From positions 6,419 through 70,418 of the forward strand of contig CAVUAC010000041.1 of the NCBI GenBank assembly GCA_963739335.1: a stretch of DNA of 64,000 bases, in the 5' to 3' direction. The stretch is from UBA9647 sp963739335 (GTDB taxonomy: Bacteria > Bacteroidota > Ignavibacteria > UBA10030). Shown piece by piece: positions 15,485 through 23,627 of this stretch. Made by a program: the position numbers and the translations under genes. The first letter of the stretch is position 1. Every line of letters begins with the position of its first letter. The notes beneath the pieces are model-generated. The model saw only the letters and a program-made list of their open reading frames with translations, ran no database searches and was not told where the DNA came from.

Positions 15485-15499
15485 ATAACTAGATAGCCC

Positions 15500-15525
15500 A
15501 GCCCGGCCTAAACAACCGGGCTTTT
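15500..15525 (+). terminator. terminator of the rightward small unit
   Basis: AGCCCGG (15500-15506) pairs with CCGGGCT (15516-15522) around a nine-base loop and is followed by TTT. It lies 15 bases after the stop codon. Confidence 0.75.
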
Positions 15526-15571
15526 CTATGCCCTCACGGAATAGATCAAAACCCCAATGTTTCGCATGAAA

Positions 15572-15591
15572 GTGTATAGTATTGTATACAC
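15572..15591. promoter_or_regulatory. operator-like inverted repeat GTGTATA-N6-TATACAC
   Basis: A perfect 7-bp inverted repeat in a non-coding stretch of the phage. Its geometry suits a dimeric repressor. Confidence 0.45.
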
Positions 15592-15717
15592 TCCTGCCGT
15601 GCGTCCGACGTTAGACAAATCAATATACTATTGAATAACTCAACGCACCCTGCATTGTAGAGAAAGGCGACACTTTGTCAGGACTGGCAACGCTGGCAGG
15701 CGTCTCGACCTGGTATA

Positions 15718-15744
15718 CTTATGATAATCCTCCATTATCATAAG
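15718..15744. promoter_or_regulatory. 11-bp inverted repeat with TGATAAT half-sites
   Basis: CTTATGATAAT, five bases, then ATTATCATAAG: a perfect dyad. A related dyad follows 34 bases on (centre to centre). Two such sites about three helical turns apart suggest cooperative regulator binding. Confidence 0.5.
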
Positions 15745-15754
15745 CGATTCGACG

Positions 15755-15775
15755 TGATAATGACTCTCATTATCA
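15755..15775. promoter_or_regulatory. Fur-box-like inverted repeat
   Basis: GATAATGACTCTCATTATC matches the classical Fur box GATAATGATAATCATTATC at 16 of 19 positions, differing only in the three central bases. It may be a true Fur-family site or a phage operator of similar look. 15776-16156 has no gene I can support. Confidence 0.4.
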
Positions 15776-15920
15776 GAATCAGTGGGGGGAATCGACCGGG
15801 TCGGCTGGATGGATGGGGTGGTGTAATATCAATGAATTGAATCAAATTTCGGCGATTTCTGTCCAACCGAAATTGATCCGCCATTTTGTCATTTACGATA
15901 TCGTTGAGCGATCGCTGAAC

Positions 15921-15934
15921 TGCGTTTAACCGCA
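15921..15934. promoter_or_regulatory. operator-like motif TGCGTTTAACCGCA (copy 2 of 3)
   Basis: Identical to the copy just upstream of the CI-like repressor gene (27940-27953). It lies in a gene-free stretch that also carries an AATTTCGG...CCGAAATT inverted repeat near 15855. Confidence 0.5.
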
Positions 15935-16156
15935 GAATTCGCCATCGATCGTAGCGGTATGAAGATCTCTCGAGGAGATGCAGGGAGCATAGGGAAGAGG
16001 GGGCTGCGCAAGTAATACCAATATCGGTCAATCGCCGGAGAAAATGCCCGTGGCTGACATTTCGACAGGGGAGGGATATTCGGGACCGGACTTCCGGGTC
16101 TTGGAGGCCTTGGCGGTCAAATTTGGAGTTGCAATGCTTGTCCAAAAGCCGCTTCC

Positions 16157-16591
16157 TCATGCGGCTCGACTCTTCTCAGCCGTTTCGCTGGCTTTGAACC
16201 TCTCAAGCCCCTCTAGGAGTTTTTTCTTGTGTTCTTTTGTCAATGGCCGACGCTCACCCTTATGGAGTTTAAGACCGAGAAGCCCGGCTATCCGCATCAA
16301 ATACTTTTTGGGGATGATATAGTCGGTCCCGACGAATCTCGGTTCCCCACGGCCACTGACGTTGGCCTCGAAATAGGTCGCCCCAGGTCGTGCGTCCCGA
16401 TAATTTTTGATGGTAGTTTGATCGGTTCGTTCAACGGCCCAGACCTTCCAACGCCGCTTGCCGTCGTCTCCATCGAAGAAACGCCACAACTCGTCGCCAC
16501 GTTCGTTTGTGAAGACTGCGCGGCCACGTATTTGCTTCATCGTGGCTTCGAGGACGCGTCCGCCGTCCTCTATCTGCGCTTCTTGAGTCAT
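16157..16591 (-). CDS. phage hypothetical protein, 144 aa
   Basis: The protein has an aromatic, beta-rich first half (RRWKVWAVERTDQTTIKNYRDARPG) and a basic C-terminal helix. A clear start lies after AGGTATCCGA. I do not recognise a family. Its position after the DnaD-like pair suggests an early or replication-linked role. Confidence 0.5.
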   Translation of the reverse strand: MTQEAQIEDGGRVLEATMKQIRGRAVFTNERGDELWRFFDGDDGKRRWKVWAVERTDQTTIKNYRDARPGATYFEANVSGRGEPRFVGTDYIIPKKYLMRIAGLLGLKLHKGERRPLTKEHKKKLLEGLERFKASETAEKSRAA

Positions 16592-16599
16592 TCGGATAC

Positions 16600-16785
16600 C
16601 TAGTTCTTTTGTTTCCTATGTTCTAGTTGTTCCAATGCCTTTACATATCCAGCATCACGAATGGCTTGACGTTGCAATTCTCGGACTTCGTATGCAGATG
16701 TGAGCTCTTCTTGTTTGATGTGTTTATCAAGTGTCGTGATGCCTGCACGTTGCAGAGCGATGCGCATACTGTCCGTTGTGTCCAT
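16600..16785 (-). CDS. phage hypothetical protein, 61 aa
   Basis: The start is placed at ATG 16785 (MDTTDSMRIALQRAG). Highly helical, with many Glu, Gln and Arg residues in heptad-like order, so a coiled coil is possible. It lies 8 bases before the next gene. Confidence 0.4.
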   Translation of the reverse strand: MDTTDSMRIALQRAGITTLDKHIKQEELTSAYEVRELQRQAIRDAGYVKALEQLEHRKQKN

Positions 16786-16845
16786 ATTCACGCACCCGAA
16801 GGAATGGCAAAACAATGATACCCAAAATCAATTTTCGCGGCCGCC

Positions 16846-17679
16846 TCAATCCCCGGGAGTTGTGCTACCACCCTTTGTTTCATGTTTCTTGCCTAACGAT
16901 TCGGCGATATCGTGGAGCTGCCCAGGCGTCGCGCCCTCGATCGACGCCCTAGCAGCAGATATGCCGGAAGGTCCCGTCGGTTTCCTCTTCGGGATTTTGG
17001 CCTGTATCACGTTGAAATAAGGAGTACCTTCTCGGTCCTTTCTTCGAAGTTTGGCAATCGACCGGATGTTTTTGCTCCAGAACTCGTCCTCACACACATA
17101 TTTCAGAACGCCTATGATCTCGGCCTCGGAGTGACCGTCGGTATCCCTCAACTTCCTGATCCCATCGATCCAGTCGCTACTGACCCTTTCAAATTCAAGT
17201 GTTATTAAGGTAGGATACCGGCCTTTCTGCTTATCGTAAAACCGTTTTGCAGTTTTGAACTCAAAAGAGTTCTCATCCCTCGCTCGCGACTCTATATCTG
17301 TATCTGTACTCTGTACTCTACTCTCTATGGGAATATTTTTGGAGGGGTAATCCAACTTCATCAGGTGATTCTTCTTTATCTGCAACAACTTAGGAATAGT
17401 CACTTCGAAGTTGTCGCCTACCCTAACGAGTTTCATTCCGCAAACGTTCTGCAAACAATCTAGGAACGTTTCTAGTTTGTTCCGCTTACATTTGCAGATC
17501 GAACAGAACTCCGGTATGTTGAGGGAGGCAACCGGGACCGGATTTGCCCCCTTCATCTGACCGGCGACCACTTCTAGCACCTTCCAGTAAACCTCCTCTC
17601 CCCACAGACCAAATTGTGTCCGGATCTTCACCATTTTGTCATCCGAACTGGCGTTCGTCATGTGCTTGAACCACCTCAT
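16846..17679 (-). CDS. DnaD-like phage replication initiator (Lin1244/Lin1753-like N-terminus)
   Basis: A 277-residue protein. The N-terminal segment MRWFKHMTNASSDDKMVKIRTQFGLWGEEVYWKVLEVV is the typical start of the DUF4373/Lin1244-like winged-helix domain of phage replisome organisers. A linker with many charged residues follows, then a helical part. The C-terminus is Gly/Ser/Thr-rich. Such proteins open the phage origin and load the host helicase. The start follows CGGAGGCTAGG. It is one base from its upstream neighbour. Confidence 0.65.
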   Translation of the reverse strand: MRWFKHMTNASSDDKMVKIRTQFGLWGEEVYWKVLEVVAGQMKGANPVPVASLNIPEFCSICKCKRNKLETFLDCLQNVCGMKLVRVGDNFEVTIPKLLQIKKNHLMKLDYPSKNIPIESRVQSTDTDIESRARDENSFEFKTAKRFYDKQKGRYPTLITLEFERVSSDWIDGIRKLRDTDGHSEAEIIGVLKYVCEDEFWSKNIRSIAKLRRKDREGTPYFNVIQAKIPKRKPTGPSGISAARASIEGATPGQLHDIAESLGKKHETKGGSTTPGD

Positions 17680-17680
17680 C

Positions 17681-18058
17681 CTAGCCTCCGAGTTTATCGT
17701 GACTCAAGAGGAGCTTCTGAGCGTATTCACTGGCCAGTTCTCTCAACCTTGGAATGCGAATGAGTTTTTTTTCCTTCCAGGCTTTCTCGTCGATGGAGTG
17801 GGTTTCCGCCAGATAGTTACAGAAGTCGGTCACATGTTGAACCGTCGTGTGACATAGGCGCGCTATCTCTCGAATCTTCAGGGGACTTCCCGCCCGCACT
17901 TGGGGACTAGATATGAGTTTCATCCTGGCGGTCAATTGGCCCGGAGGGATCATCAGTAGTAGATATCTCGCAAAGGCCTGGAAACCCCGCGTGGTGATTA
18001 GTTTCGCGATATCCCGGTTTGTATCAGTGTCGGCGTAATGCTTGGGGTATTTCATCAT
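17681..18058 (-). CDS. phage winged-helix protein, replication-linked, 125 aa
   Basis: AAGGAGTCTCC precedes the ATG. A helix-turn-helix-like segment, KIREIARLCHTTVQHVTDFCNYL, follows a helical N-terminus. It is immediately upstream of the DnaD-like gene, so it may be its partner or a truncated relative. Confidence 0.5.
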   Translation of the reverse strand: MMKYPKHYADTDTNRDIAKLITTRGFQAFARYLLLMIPPGQLTARMKLISSPQVRAGSPLKIREIARLCHTTVQHVTDFCNYLAETHSIDEKAWKEKKLIRIPRLRELASEYAQKLLLSHDKLGG

Positions 18059-18105
18059 GGAGACTCCTTGAGATTATTCTTTCCGCGACAACGACGCGTT
18101 ATTTT

Positions 18106-18285
18106 TTAGGTGGAAGGGTTCGTCATCGTGAGATCGATCACATCCTTCAGGCCCTTGACTTCACCAGCGGCCTCGACGATCGACTTTACACGGGACCGCG
18201 TCGTCCACCAAAGACTTATCATGGCCCCGATGACGATGACTATTTGAACGATATCAGCCAGTCTTATGTTGAGGTCTACTTGCAT
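18106..18285 (-). CDS. small phage membrane protein, holin-like candidate, 59 aa
   Basis: The start is placed at ATG 18285 because GGAGGCGCAG lies before it. One hydrophobic helix (about residues 11-29, ending in WW) is followed by a charged tail. Its place after the tail fibre gene is where a lysis cassette is often found, but no endolysin is seen nearby. Holin is a guess. Confidence 0.45.
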   Translation of the reverse strand: MQVDLNIRLADIVQIVIVIGAMISLWWTTRSRVKSIVEAAGEVKGLKDVIDLTMTNPST

Positions 18286-18664
18286 CTTTCTGCGCCTCCG
18301 ACTTTCCCTTTCCAACGAACCTATCGTAGAGATTGTGCCAATTGACAAGCGTCGGCAGGTTTCCGCGGCCCTCAATGATTTTCAGATTACCGGCAATCAG
18401 ATTCCATTCGGCCGGGGTAAGGAAGAATTCCTGCCCTTTGTCCAATCGTTCGTCGTACCGTAATTGGACCCTGCCATCCGGCAATTGGAAATAGAGAATC
18501 TTGTATTTCTTGTCGTCCGATTTCGTCAGTCGAATCTTTTGACGGATATTCACGCACAGGCGTCCCACGTCCTTCCTGGCCTCTTTCGGCAGGATCTCCG
18601 GAATTGCCGTGCGTTCAAAAATGTTGAGTCTTATACGCTTTCCAGCCGCCATAGGGAAATCCAT
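18254..18664 (-). CDS. phage hypothetical protein, 136 aa
   Basis: The protein is basic with a strand-rich centre (KYKILYFQLPDGRVQLRYDE). ATG at 18664 is used; an internal ATG at 18652 is possible. It begins just after the tail fibre stop, so it is probably late-expressed. Unrecognised. Confidence 0.5.
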   Translation of the reverse strand: MDFPMAAGKRIRLNIFERTAIPEILPKEARKDVGRLCVNIRQKIRLTKSDDKKYKILYFQLPDGRVQLRYDERLDKGQEFFLTPAEWNLIAGNLKIIEGRGNLPTLVNWHNLYDRFVGKGKSEAQKDASRPQHKTG

Positions 18665-18670
18665 TCTTTA

Positions 18671-20536
18671 TTATGACCATGTCAAATTTCCAGAACCGTC
18701 GTTGTGTAACGTTCCCACCGCGTTTGCCGCGGGCCATGTATAAGGAACGCCCTTGATATGAATGTGATGCTTTACATAGACATTTCCCTCCTCAAACCAT
18801 CCCGCCCAATTTGAGGACCCGCCGTCTGCAGTTCCCTGGATCGCTATATTTTGGCCGGGACCGTGAGCATAGGCCCACACGGCCTCGGCAAGAGTGCTGG
18901 CACTTGATAAAGCACTGATGGCTCTACCACTTGAACCGGAGTTTACGGCGATAATCGAAGAAGAACTGGCGACTGTCGAGAGCGCATAAACAGTACCATC
19001 CGATACCAAAATTCCGGGATTCCCCGACCCATAAACATCACTTCCAACACGGACTTTCGAGACACCCCCCTCAAAGAACTGCATCTCGTTCGCTATAGCA
19101 TTTCCGATGTCAATATATTTCGTTCCAGTCGAAGTTCTGATCTTTGCGCTGCTCATTATGACTGCACCGCTTTTGTAAGTGCGGAATGGCGCGGTTGCCC
19201 GGTTCGCATAGGTCTCGCCCGAGTAGATCGTCAACGGATCGGCGCCGCCATCATTGCCAAGCATTCCACTTGTCAGGCCGGACGTGGGGGCTCCCACGAT
19301 TACATTGCCTGCCAGAACCCAGTTGCCACGGATTTCCGGTGACGAAACCTCATTGGCATCGATGTAGGTGCCCTTGATGTAGCCTGGGATGTCGCCGAGT
19401 GCTACGAGATTCGGCGGTCGGTTGGTGATGTTCGCCGTCCAATCAGCTCCATAGGTGGCATTTGTTGGAGGTTTGGTTCCTGTGATTTCGCCGTATGAGG
19501 GAGCCGTGACATCGCCCCATGAAATCGAACCCCCGGTCATTATGATCGGGCCAGCATAGTTCAGTTGGCTGCCATCAAACCGGAGATAATTAGTTGACGT
19601 GGCGTAGATGTCAAATCGGGGAACATTTCCTGCCGTTCGATCAAAGATGTAACCAACGGTGGTATCTCCATAGGCCGTCTTGCCGTATGACCGCAGTTTC
19701 CCAGCCACGTTCGGTGAGCCGATTACCACATCTTCGTCAACAGTCAAACTGCCAGTATGCGCTGAAATCGATTCGAGATCCACGACATCAATGTGCGCGG
19801 CGGTGATTTCACCGGCGCCAATGTGGTATCCATAGATTGAGCCTGCCTTGACTATGCCTGACGTGACGGAATTTGGACCGATTACGGTTTCGTTGATCCC
19901 CATGACCCCAACGGCAGGTACGAAAAATGCGTGTTGCGTCGCATCGACGGCTGGCTTTGCAAAACACAACAACACCCGATGTTCCCCGACACCCTCCAAC
20001 GCCTCGTCGGTAACGAAGAGAGTGGTTGGACTATCCGTCGGGTCAAAATAGATATAGGTAGACCCGGTCATCTCGCCGGTATTTCCAGCCGCCAAATCAT
20101 ATGTCTTGCCGTCTGCGAATTTCAACTCGCCCGCGGACCATGCGACAGTGTCGTAATCCGTCGCGGAGAAGACTATCTCGGTGCTGAAATCCTTGGAGCT
20201 CTCCGTCAACTTCTTTGAAATAAGCGATCCGTCAGTTACTATGGCCCCATCAACCATTGGAGTCTTGCGCGCGGGACTCGGTTGCCTCGGGGCGGATGCA
20301 GAGACATTTATACCGGCCCTCCCCAGGACGAATGTTCCGTCTCCCGACTGGAGTTGGCCCTGGTCGTTGACATAGAACTCGATTTCGCCATTATGGTAAC
20401 TAGCCATTTGGCGGAGACGTCCACCCTCAGCCCTGATGAGTTGGATGCCGGAAAATCCCGGTGGGATCACGGAGGGCGTGACAAACAGGGACCCGCGACC
20501 ATCGTGAAATTCGATATTATCCAACGTAAGTGTCAT
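18671..20536 (-). CDS. phage tail fibre / receptor-binding protein
   Basis: A 621-residue protein of low-complexity beta structure. It is rich in Gly, Ser, Thr and Ala, with a repeated tail-fibre style: SGIVKAGSIYGYHIGAGEITAAHIDVVDLESISAH in the middle, as in the C-terminal part of lambda J-type central fibres, and a CYAFGPGQN-type shaft toward the end. The final 30 residues (IHIKGVPYTWPAANAVGTLHNDGSGNLTW) resemble the tip domain of fibres. It should act at the distal tail end for host recognition. A standard start is present. Confidence 0.7.
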   Translation of the reverse strand: MTLTLDNIEFHDGRGSLFVTPSVIPPGFSGIQLIRAEGGRLRQMASYHNGEIEFYVNDQGQLQSGDGTFVLGRAGINVSASAPRQPSPARKTPMVDGAIVTDGSLISKKLTESSKDFSTEIVFSATDYDTVAWSAGELKFADGKTYDLAAGNTGEMTGSTYIYFDPTDSPTTLFVTDEALEGVGEHRVLLCFAKPAVDATQHAFFVPAVGVMGINETVIGPNSVTSGIVKAGSIYGYHIGAGEITAAHIDVVDLESISAHTGSLTVDEDVVIGSPNVAGKLRSYGKTAYGDTTVGYIFDRTAGNVPRFDIYATSTNYLRFDGSQLNYAGPIIMTGGSISWGDVTAPSYGEITGTKPPTNATYGADWTANITNRPPNLVALGDIPGYIKGTYIDANEVSSPEIRGNWVLAGNVIVGAPTSGLTSGMLGNDGGADPLTIYSGETYANRATAPFRTYKSGAVIMSSAKIRTSTGTKYIDIGNAIANEMQFFEGGVSKVRVGSDVYGSGNPGILVSDGTVYALSTVASSSSIIAVNSGSSGRAISALSSASTLAEAVWAYAHGPGQNIAIQGTADGGSSNWAGWFEEGNVYVKHHIHIKGVPYTWPAANAVGTLHNDGSGNLTWS

Positions 20537-20538
20537 AA

Positions 20539-20730
20539 CTAATCGTCGAGTTCTATCTCCAACATTACAAAGGCCCCATTGTTGCCATACGAAATAGCTG
20601 GATCGCTGATCGTATTTCCATTTATCACTGGGTAAAGGACGTTGTCGAGACCCAGAATCGTCAGCCTGGCATTGGCTGCGAAGTGATTTCCCGCCGAAGC
20701 ATTATATACTGCCGTGTCTCCACTGACGCC
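20539..20730 (-). pseudogene. C-terminal remnant of a distal tail protein
   Basis: In the frame that ends at 20539 the sequence reads SGDTAVYNASAGNHF ... NGAFVMLEIELDD, a plausible protein end, but no start exists. The frame joins the tape-measure fragment near 20728 out of phase. This looks like the tail end of a gene whose beginning was removed by a deletion. Confidence 0.5.
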
Positions 20731-21080
20731 GCCAGCCCGAAGACGGTGATAAGTTTATTTATCCCCACAGTGAACGCCTCAATATCCTGCGTGCTGCGCA
20801 ATCCCAAATATCCAGCTATGATCGCTATATCAGCGAGTTTCTGAGCCGCGTTGGCCGTTGGGAGCGTCTTCGAAAGTTCCAGGAACGATTTACCAAGTGC
20901 CCCTATTTCTTCCCTAGAAAGACCCGATGTCTTCCGTACCATCGTCAAGGACTTGTCGAATTGAACGGCCGCTTTCTCGGCGAATCCCACGATGACGCCG
21001 GAGATCAGAGAAAACCGAAGCGTCATATCCATCGCGAATCCCTGTAGTGCAGCCGCGAACTGGTTGACCACGTTCGGCGA
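20711..21080 (-). pseudogene. tape-measure protein, internal fragment
   Basis: About 120 residues (VVNQFAAALQGFAMDMT ... AVQFDKSLTMVRKTSGLSREEIGALG) match the conserved core of phage tail tape-measure proteins. Normally this protein is several hundred to more than a thousand residues and sets tail length. Both ends are joined to unrelated coding sequence, so most of the gene is missing. Confidence 0.65.
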
Positions 21081-21354
21081 AGTTCTGGACCTTCGCCAGT
21101 TCTTGAATATCCTGACCGTCTTTCAAAATCACAATGCCCAAGAACTCCGCCAGGAAAGTAGTGGTCAAGGATTCAACGATGGTATCAATTACCGCATCCG
21201 AGCTACTTCCCAGATTGACTTGTCGGGAGATTACCGTTCCCACTAGATTTATGAAGGCCAGACTTTGAGTCTCCGCCATCGGATGCTGATAGTAAGTCAT
21301 ATCGCCGATAACATAGCGACCGAATTTCGGGACGCCGTTTTGTAGCACCAGCAT
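21071..21354 (-). pseudogene. second tail assembly chaperone copy, truncated
   Basis: The N-terminal 90 residues are clearly homologous to the intact chaperone at 22493-22951: both have ALINL/AFINL-V-GT, then DFLAEFLGIV or TFLAEFLGIV-(L/I)-LKD and (A/T)ERG(K/Q)P. After ERGQP the frame runs into tape-measure sequence out of phase. The join falls within 21071-21085. Confidence 0.6.
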
Positions 21355-21421
21355 TTTCGCCTCGAGGTTGATATTTTTAGGTCATTTTGACTCGGTAAGG
21401 TCTTTTGGTAATCATTTAAGT

Positions 21422-22309
21422 TCATACTCCCTGCACTGCCGACCGCGGTGTGCAGGAGCTAGGAGTTAGGCGCGGTCGGCAGTGCCACAGGCTCAAGATA
21501 TAGTTTTTGCCGGTCTCGGTGACGATGGTCTGAGAGACTGATCCTTCATGGTCGGATCCGTCTATAACTATCTTGCATGACCTCAAACCCGTATGCACGG
21601 GATCTATTCTTCGTCCATCCGAATCAACAGCCTGGTCCTTCGACCCCGTGAAAGCGGTAATCACCGAAGACCCGGTTTGCGTCGCGCTCCAGACCGAAAA
21701 GGGATTGGACGATCCACTTCCGAGAGATTCGAAACTGCCGTTGACCACGGTCTCCGGAAAGGAACTTTCGATCGGTCTTACCTTGTGAAGTTTTAGTGAC
21801 AATTTCAGTGATCTGGGTTTTTCATCCTTGAATCCGATTTCGACGGCACCGAGGATTTCACACGCCGGCATGATAAGAATGTCTTTGAGACCCGGATTGG
21901 CCTCTTGCGGGACCTCATAGAGGAAAGGATACAGCCGGGGACTGGAGAGGGACGGGCCCCTGAAATATTTGTATTTTGGATTGGCCCCCACATTGTCAAT
22001 AATCGTATTCAGGTCCTCGCCAATTGCCAGAACGAAGTTTTCCAAGGAGCATTCGAGAAGGGTGGTGTCGAAAAATACATCGCGGCCTTGGGTCCAAGCT
22101 ATGGCCGGTTCATCGGCATCGTTTTCACGGAAAACCTCCTTGACCTTGGCCGGGTCCAGACGGAGGACGCCGCCAACCTCCTTAACGGTTCCGCCTAACG
22201 AGACGAATTTTGAAAGGTCGCTATCACTATAGCTGGAATCTATCTTGTTGATTTTTAGATCGCCCCCGCCGAGTTCAATATCGGCGACAGCGGAAACATA
22301 GTTTGGCAT
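21422..22309 (-). CDS. tail tube protein, second copy with truncated C-terminal domain
   Basis: A 295-residue protein. The first 190 residues align with the tube protein at 23029-23611: shared GRDV(F/T)...(T/V)(L/I)L...L.N(F/I).LA.G and FKDE segments in the same order. The rest, from NGSFESLGSGSSNPFSVW to QTIVTETGKNYILSLW, looks like a CBM-type decorating domain, as in some extended tail tube proteins. It stops abruptly in a perfect 15-bp hairpin that supplies the last 20 codons. It starts 5 bases after the chaperone frameshift product. Confidence 0.55.
   Translation of the reverse strand: MPNYVSAVADIELGGGDLKINKIDSSYSDSDLSKFVSLGGTVKEVGGVLRLDPAKVKEVFRENDADEPAIAWTQGRDVFFDTTLLECSLENFVLAIGEDLNTIIDNVGANPKYKYFRGPSLSSPRLYPFLYEVPQEANPGLKDILIMPACEILGAVEIGFKDEKPRSLKLSLKLHKVRPIESSFPETVVNGSFESLGSGSSNPFSVWSATQTGSSVITAFTGSKDQAVDSDGRRIDPVHTGLRSCKIVIDGSDHEGSVSQTIVTETGKNYILSLWHCRPRLTPSSCTPRSAVQGV
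21433..21485. repeat. 15-bp perfect inverted repeat at the end of the tube gene
   Basis: GCACTGCCGACCGCG (21433-21447) and CGCGGTCGGCAGTGC (21471-21485) are separated by 23 bases. There is no T run, so a terminator is unlikely. It interrupts a protein domain that should be longer, so it may mark an insertion or rearrangement point. Confidence 0.6.
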
Positions 22310-22313
22310 AGAT

Positions 22314-22951
22314 CTATCCCGTTACCCGGTTTTTCCCAGCCATAAACTCCTCAAGTGTCTTTGTAACCTTGGGCGTCCTGCCCGATTTTGCTTCTCGGTT
22401 GAGCATTGCCATGTATCGATTTAGTTCCGGCACCGAGTATCGCCATAAGATTGATTTGGGATGCTGGCCCCATCGGTGGCTGAAGAATTCGACTACCCGG
22501 TCGAGGTTTGAGCGAATGCGTCGGACATCTGTTGGCGTAATTCGCTCGGGTTTACGCCCAGAAGCGCCAAGATCGGCCCAATCTCGGCCTTGTTCAAGAC
22601 GAAAAAATCCTGGACAACCTCCTTGACAATTCCCAATGGGAATGTCCAGACAAAAGGTTTCCCGCGTTCGGTGAAACTCGGCACCTGCGCTAATTCCTCA
22701 GCCTGCTGACTGTCTTTCAGCAACACGATACCCAAAAACTCAGCAAGGAAGTCACTGGTGATCGATTCGAAAATGCCTTCAACCGTCACTTTGGGTTTCT
22801 TCGTTTCTGGGTCCACCTGTTTGGAGATCGCCGTCCCAATTAGGTTTATCAAGGCCATCGTCTGACCGGCTACCATCGGTAGTTGACGGTATTCCGTCCC
22901 TCCGACAACGTACCGAGCAAATTTGGCTGCGTCATGTTCAGTGATTATCAT
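22314..22951 (-). CDS. tail assembly chaperone, G plus GT product by -1 frameshift
   Basis: The zero-frame product (22951 to 22493, 152 aa) has an N-terminal ALINLIGTAISKQV and a C-terminal region ending in AFAQTSTG. A second frame continues to 22314 with WRYSVPELNRYMAMLNREAK and KTLEEFMAGKNR. A slippery heptamer A-AAC-CCG lies at 22547-22553 in the right phase (GTA AAC CCG in the zero frame), so -1 slipping would give a longer fusion as in lambda gpG/gpGT. These proteins coat the tape measure during tail assembly. Position between tube and tape measure fits. Confidence 0.7.
22547..22553 (-). other. -1 ribosomal slippery site A AAC CCG
   Basis: Read on the minus strand the heptamer follows X XXY YYZ with X = A, Y = C, Z = G. 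The -1 frame is open from here to the stop at 22314. Confidence 0.6.
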
Positions 22952-23028
22952 TTTCTTCGCCTGAAGTTAGTTTAGAAACCCGGCCAGCCCTTCGGTTGGC
23001 CGGATCTGTATTCTTGGATCTATTACGG

Positions 23029-23611
23029 CTAGGAGAAACTACCCTCTTCGAGGAGGTACCGTTTTCCCTCGAAGCTGACGCCACCGTCCAGCACGGTGCT
23101 CGGACAAGCCAAGGCTTTGATCGTCAAGACAATGCCGGTCTCGGCTTCATCCTTGAACGGGATGTCGGCCGCGTCTGATGACTTTGCCTTGCGGGATTGT
23201 GAGCTTCTTGGCTTTCGTTGGATCGTCTTCGTTTGGAACGGTATACTTCCATTTGAGAGTAGCAGCGTCCACAAGACCGCCACCCTTGTACTTGCCCGCC
23301 ACGATATCGCTTGGCGATGCGCCGCAAGCCAATGCGATATTCGTCAGGTTCGTCTGAAGGATAGTGACCTTGAGGGTTACATCCCGATCGGTGGCTTTTC
23401 GCTTGACAGCGTCCGGCAGACCTGTGACCTTGACTTCTTTGAACGTCGGTTGCTTGTCATTGAACACGCCACCAGCATCTTTTGCCGTATAGCCAACATT
23501 CACGAACGTCCCCGCCGTGATCTCGCCCGTGATGGAGGTACAGTATTCCAACTTTCCACCAGCAAGCAGGATCTCTTTTTCGGGATTCGCGCCTTGACCA
23601 TATTCTGGCAT
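23029..23611 (-). CDS. tail tube protein, first copy, with internal frameshift
   Basis: The first frame (23611 to 23147) opens MPEYGQGANPEKEILLAGG and reaches KLTIPQGKV. The protein then continues in the next frame as SSDAADIPFKDEAETGIVLTIKAL and ends at 23029. The second part aligns with the FKDE region of the other tube copy, so both halves belong to one gene of about 193 residues. The shift lies near 23175-23190. It could be a sequencing indel or a real lesion. Tube proteins polymerise into the tail shaft. Confidence 0.55.
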
Positions 23612-23627
23612 GGAACCTCCTTATGGT

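Noticed and set aside
15738..16160. A 140-codon minus-strand open frame overlapping the gene at 16157 by ATGA
   Set aside because: The residue pattern (many Arg, Ser, Leu, Cys, His, Pro) looks like a shadow, and the frame crosses several inverted repeats. The overlap alone is not enough.
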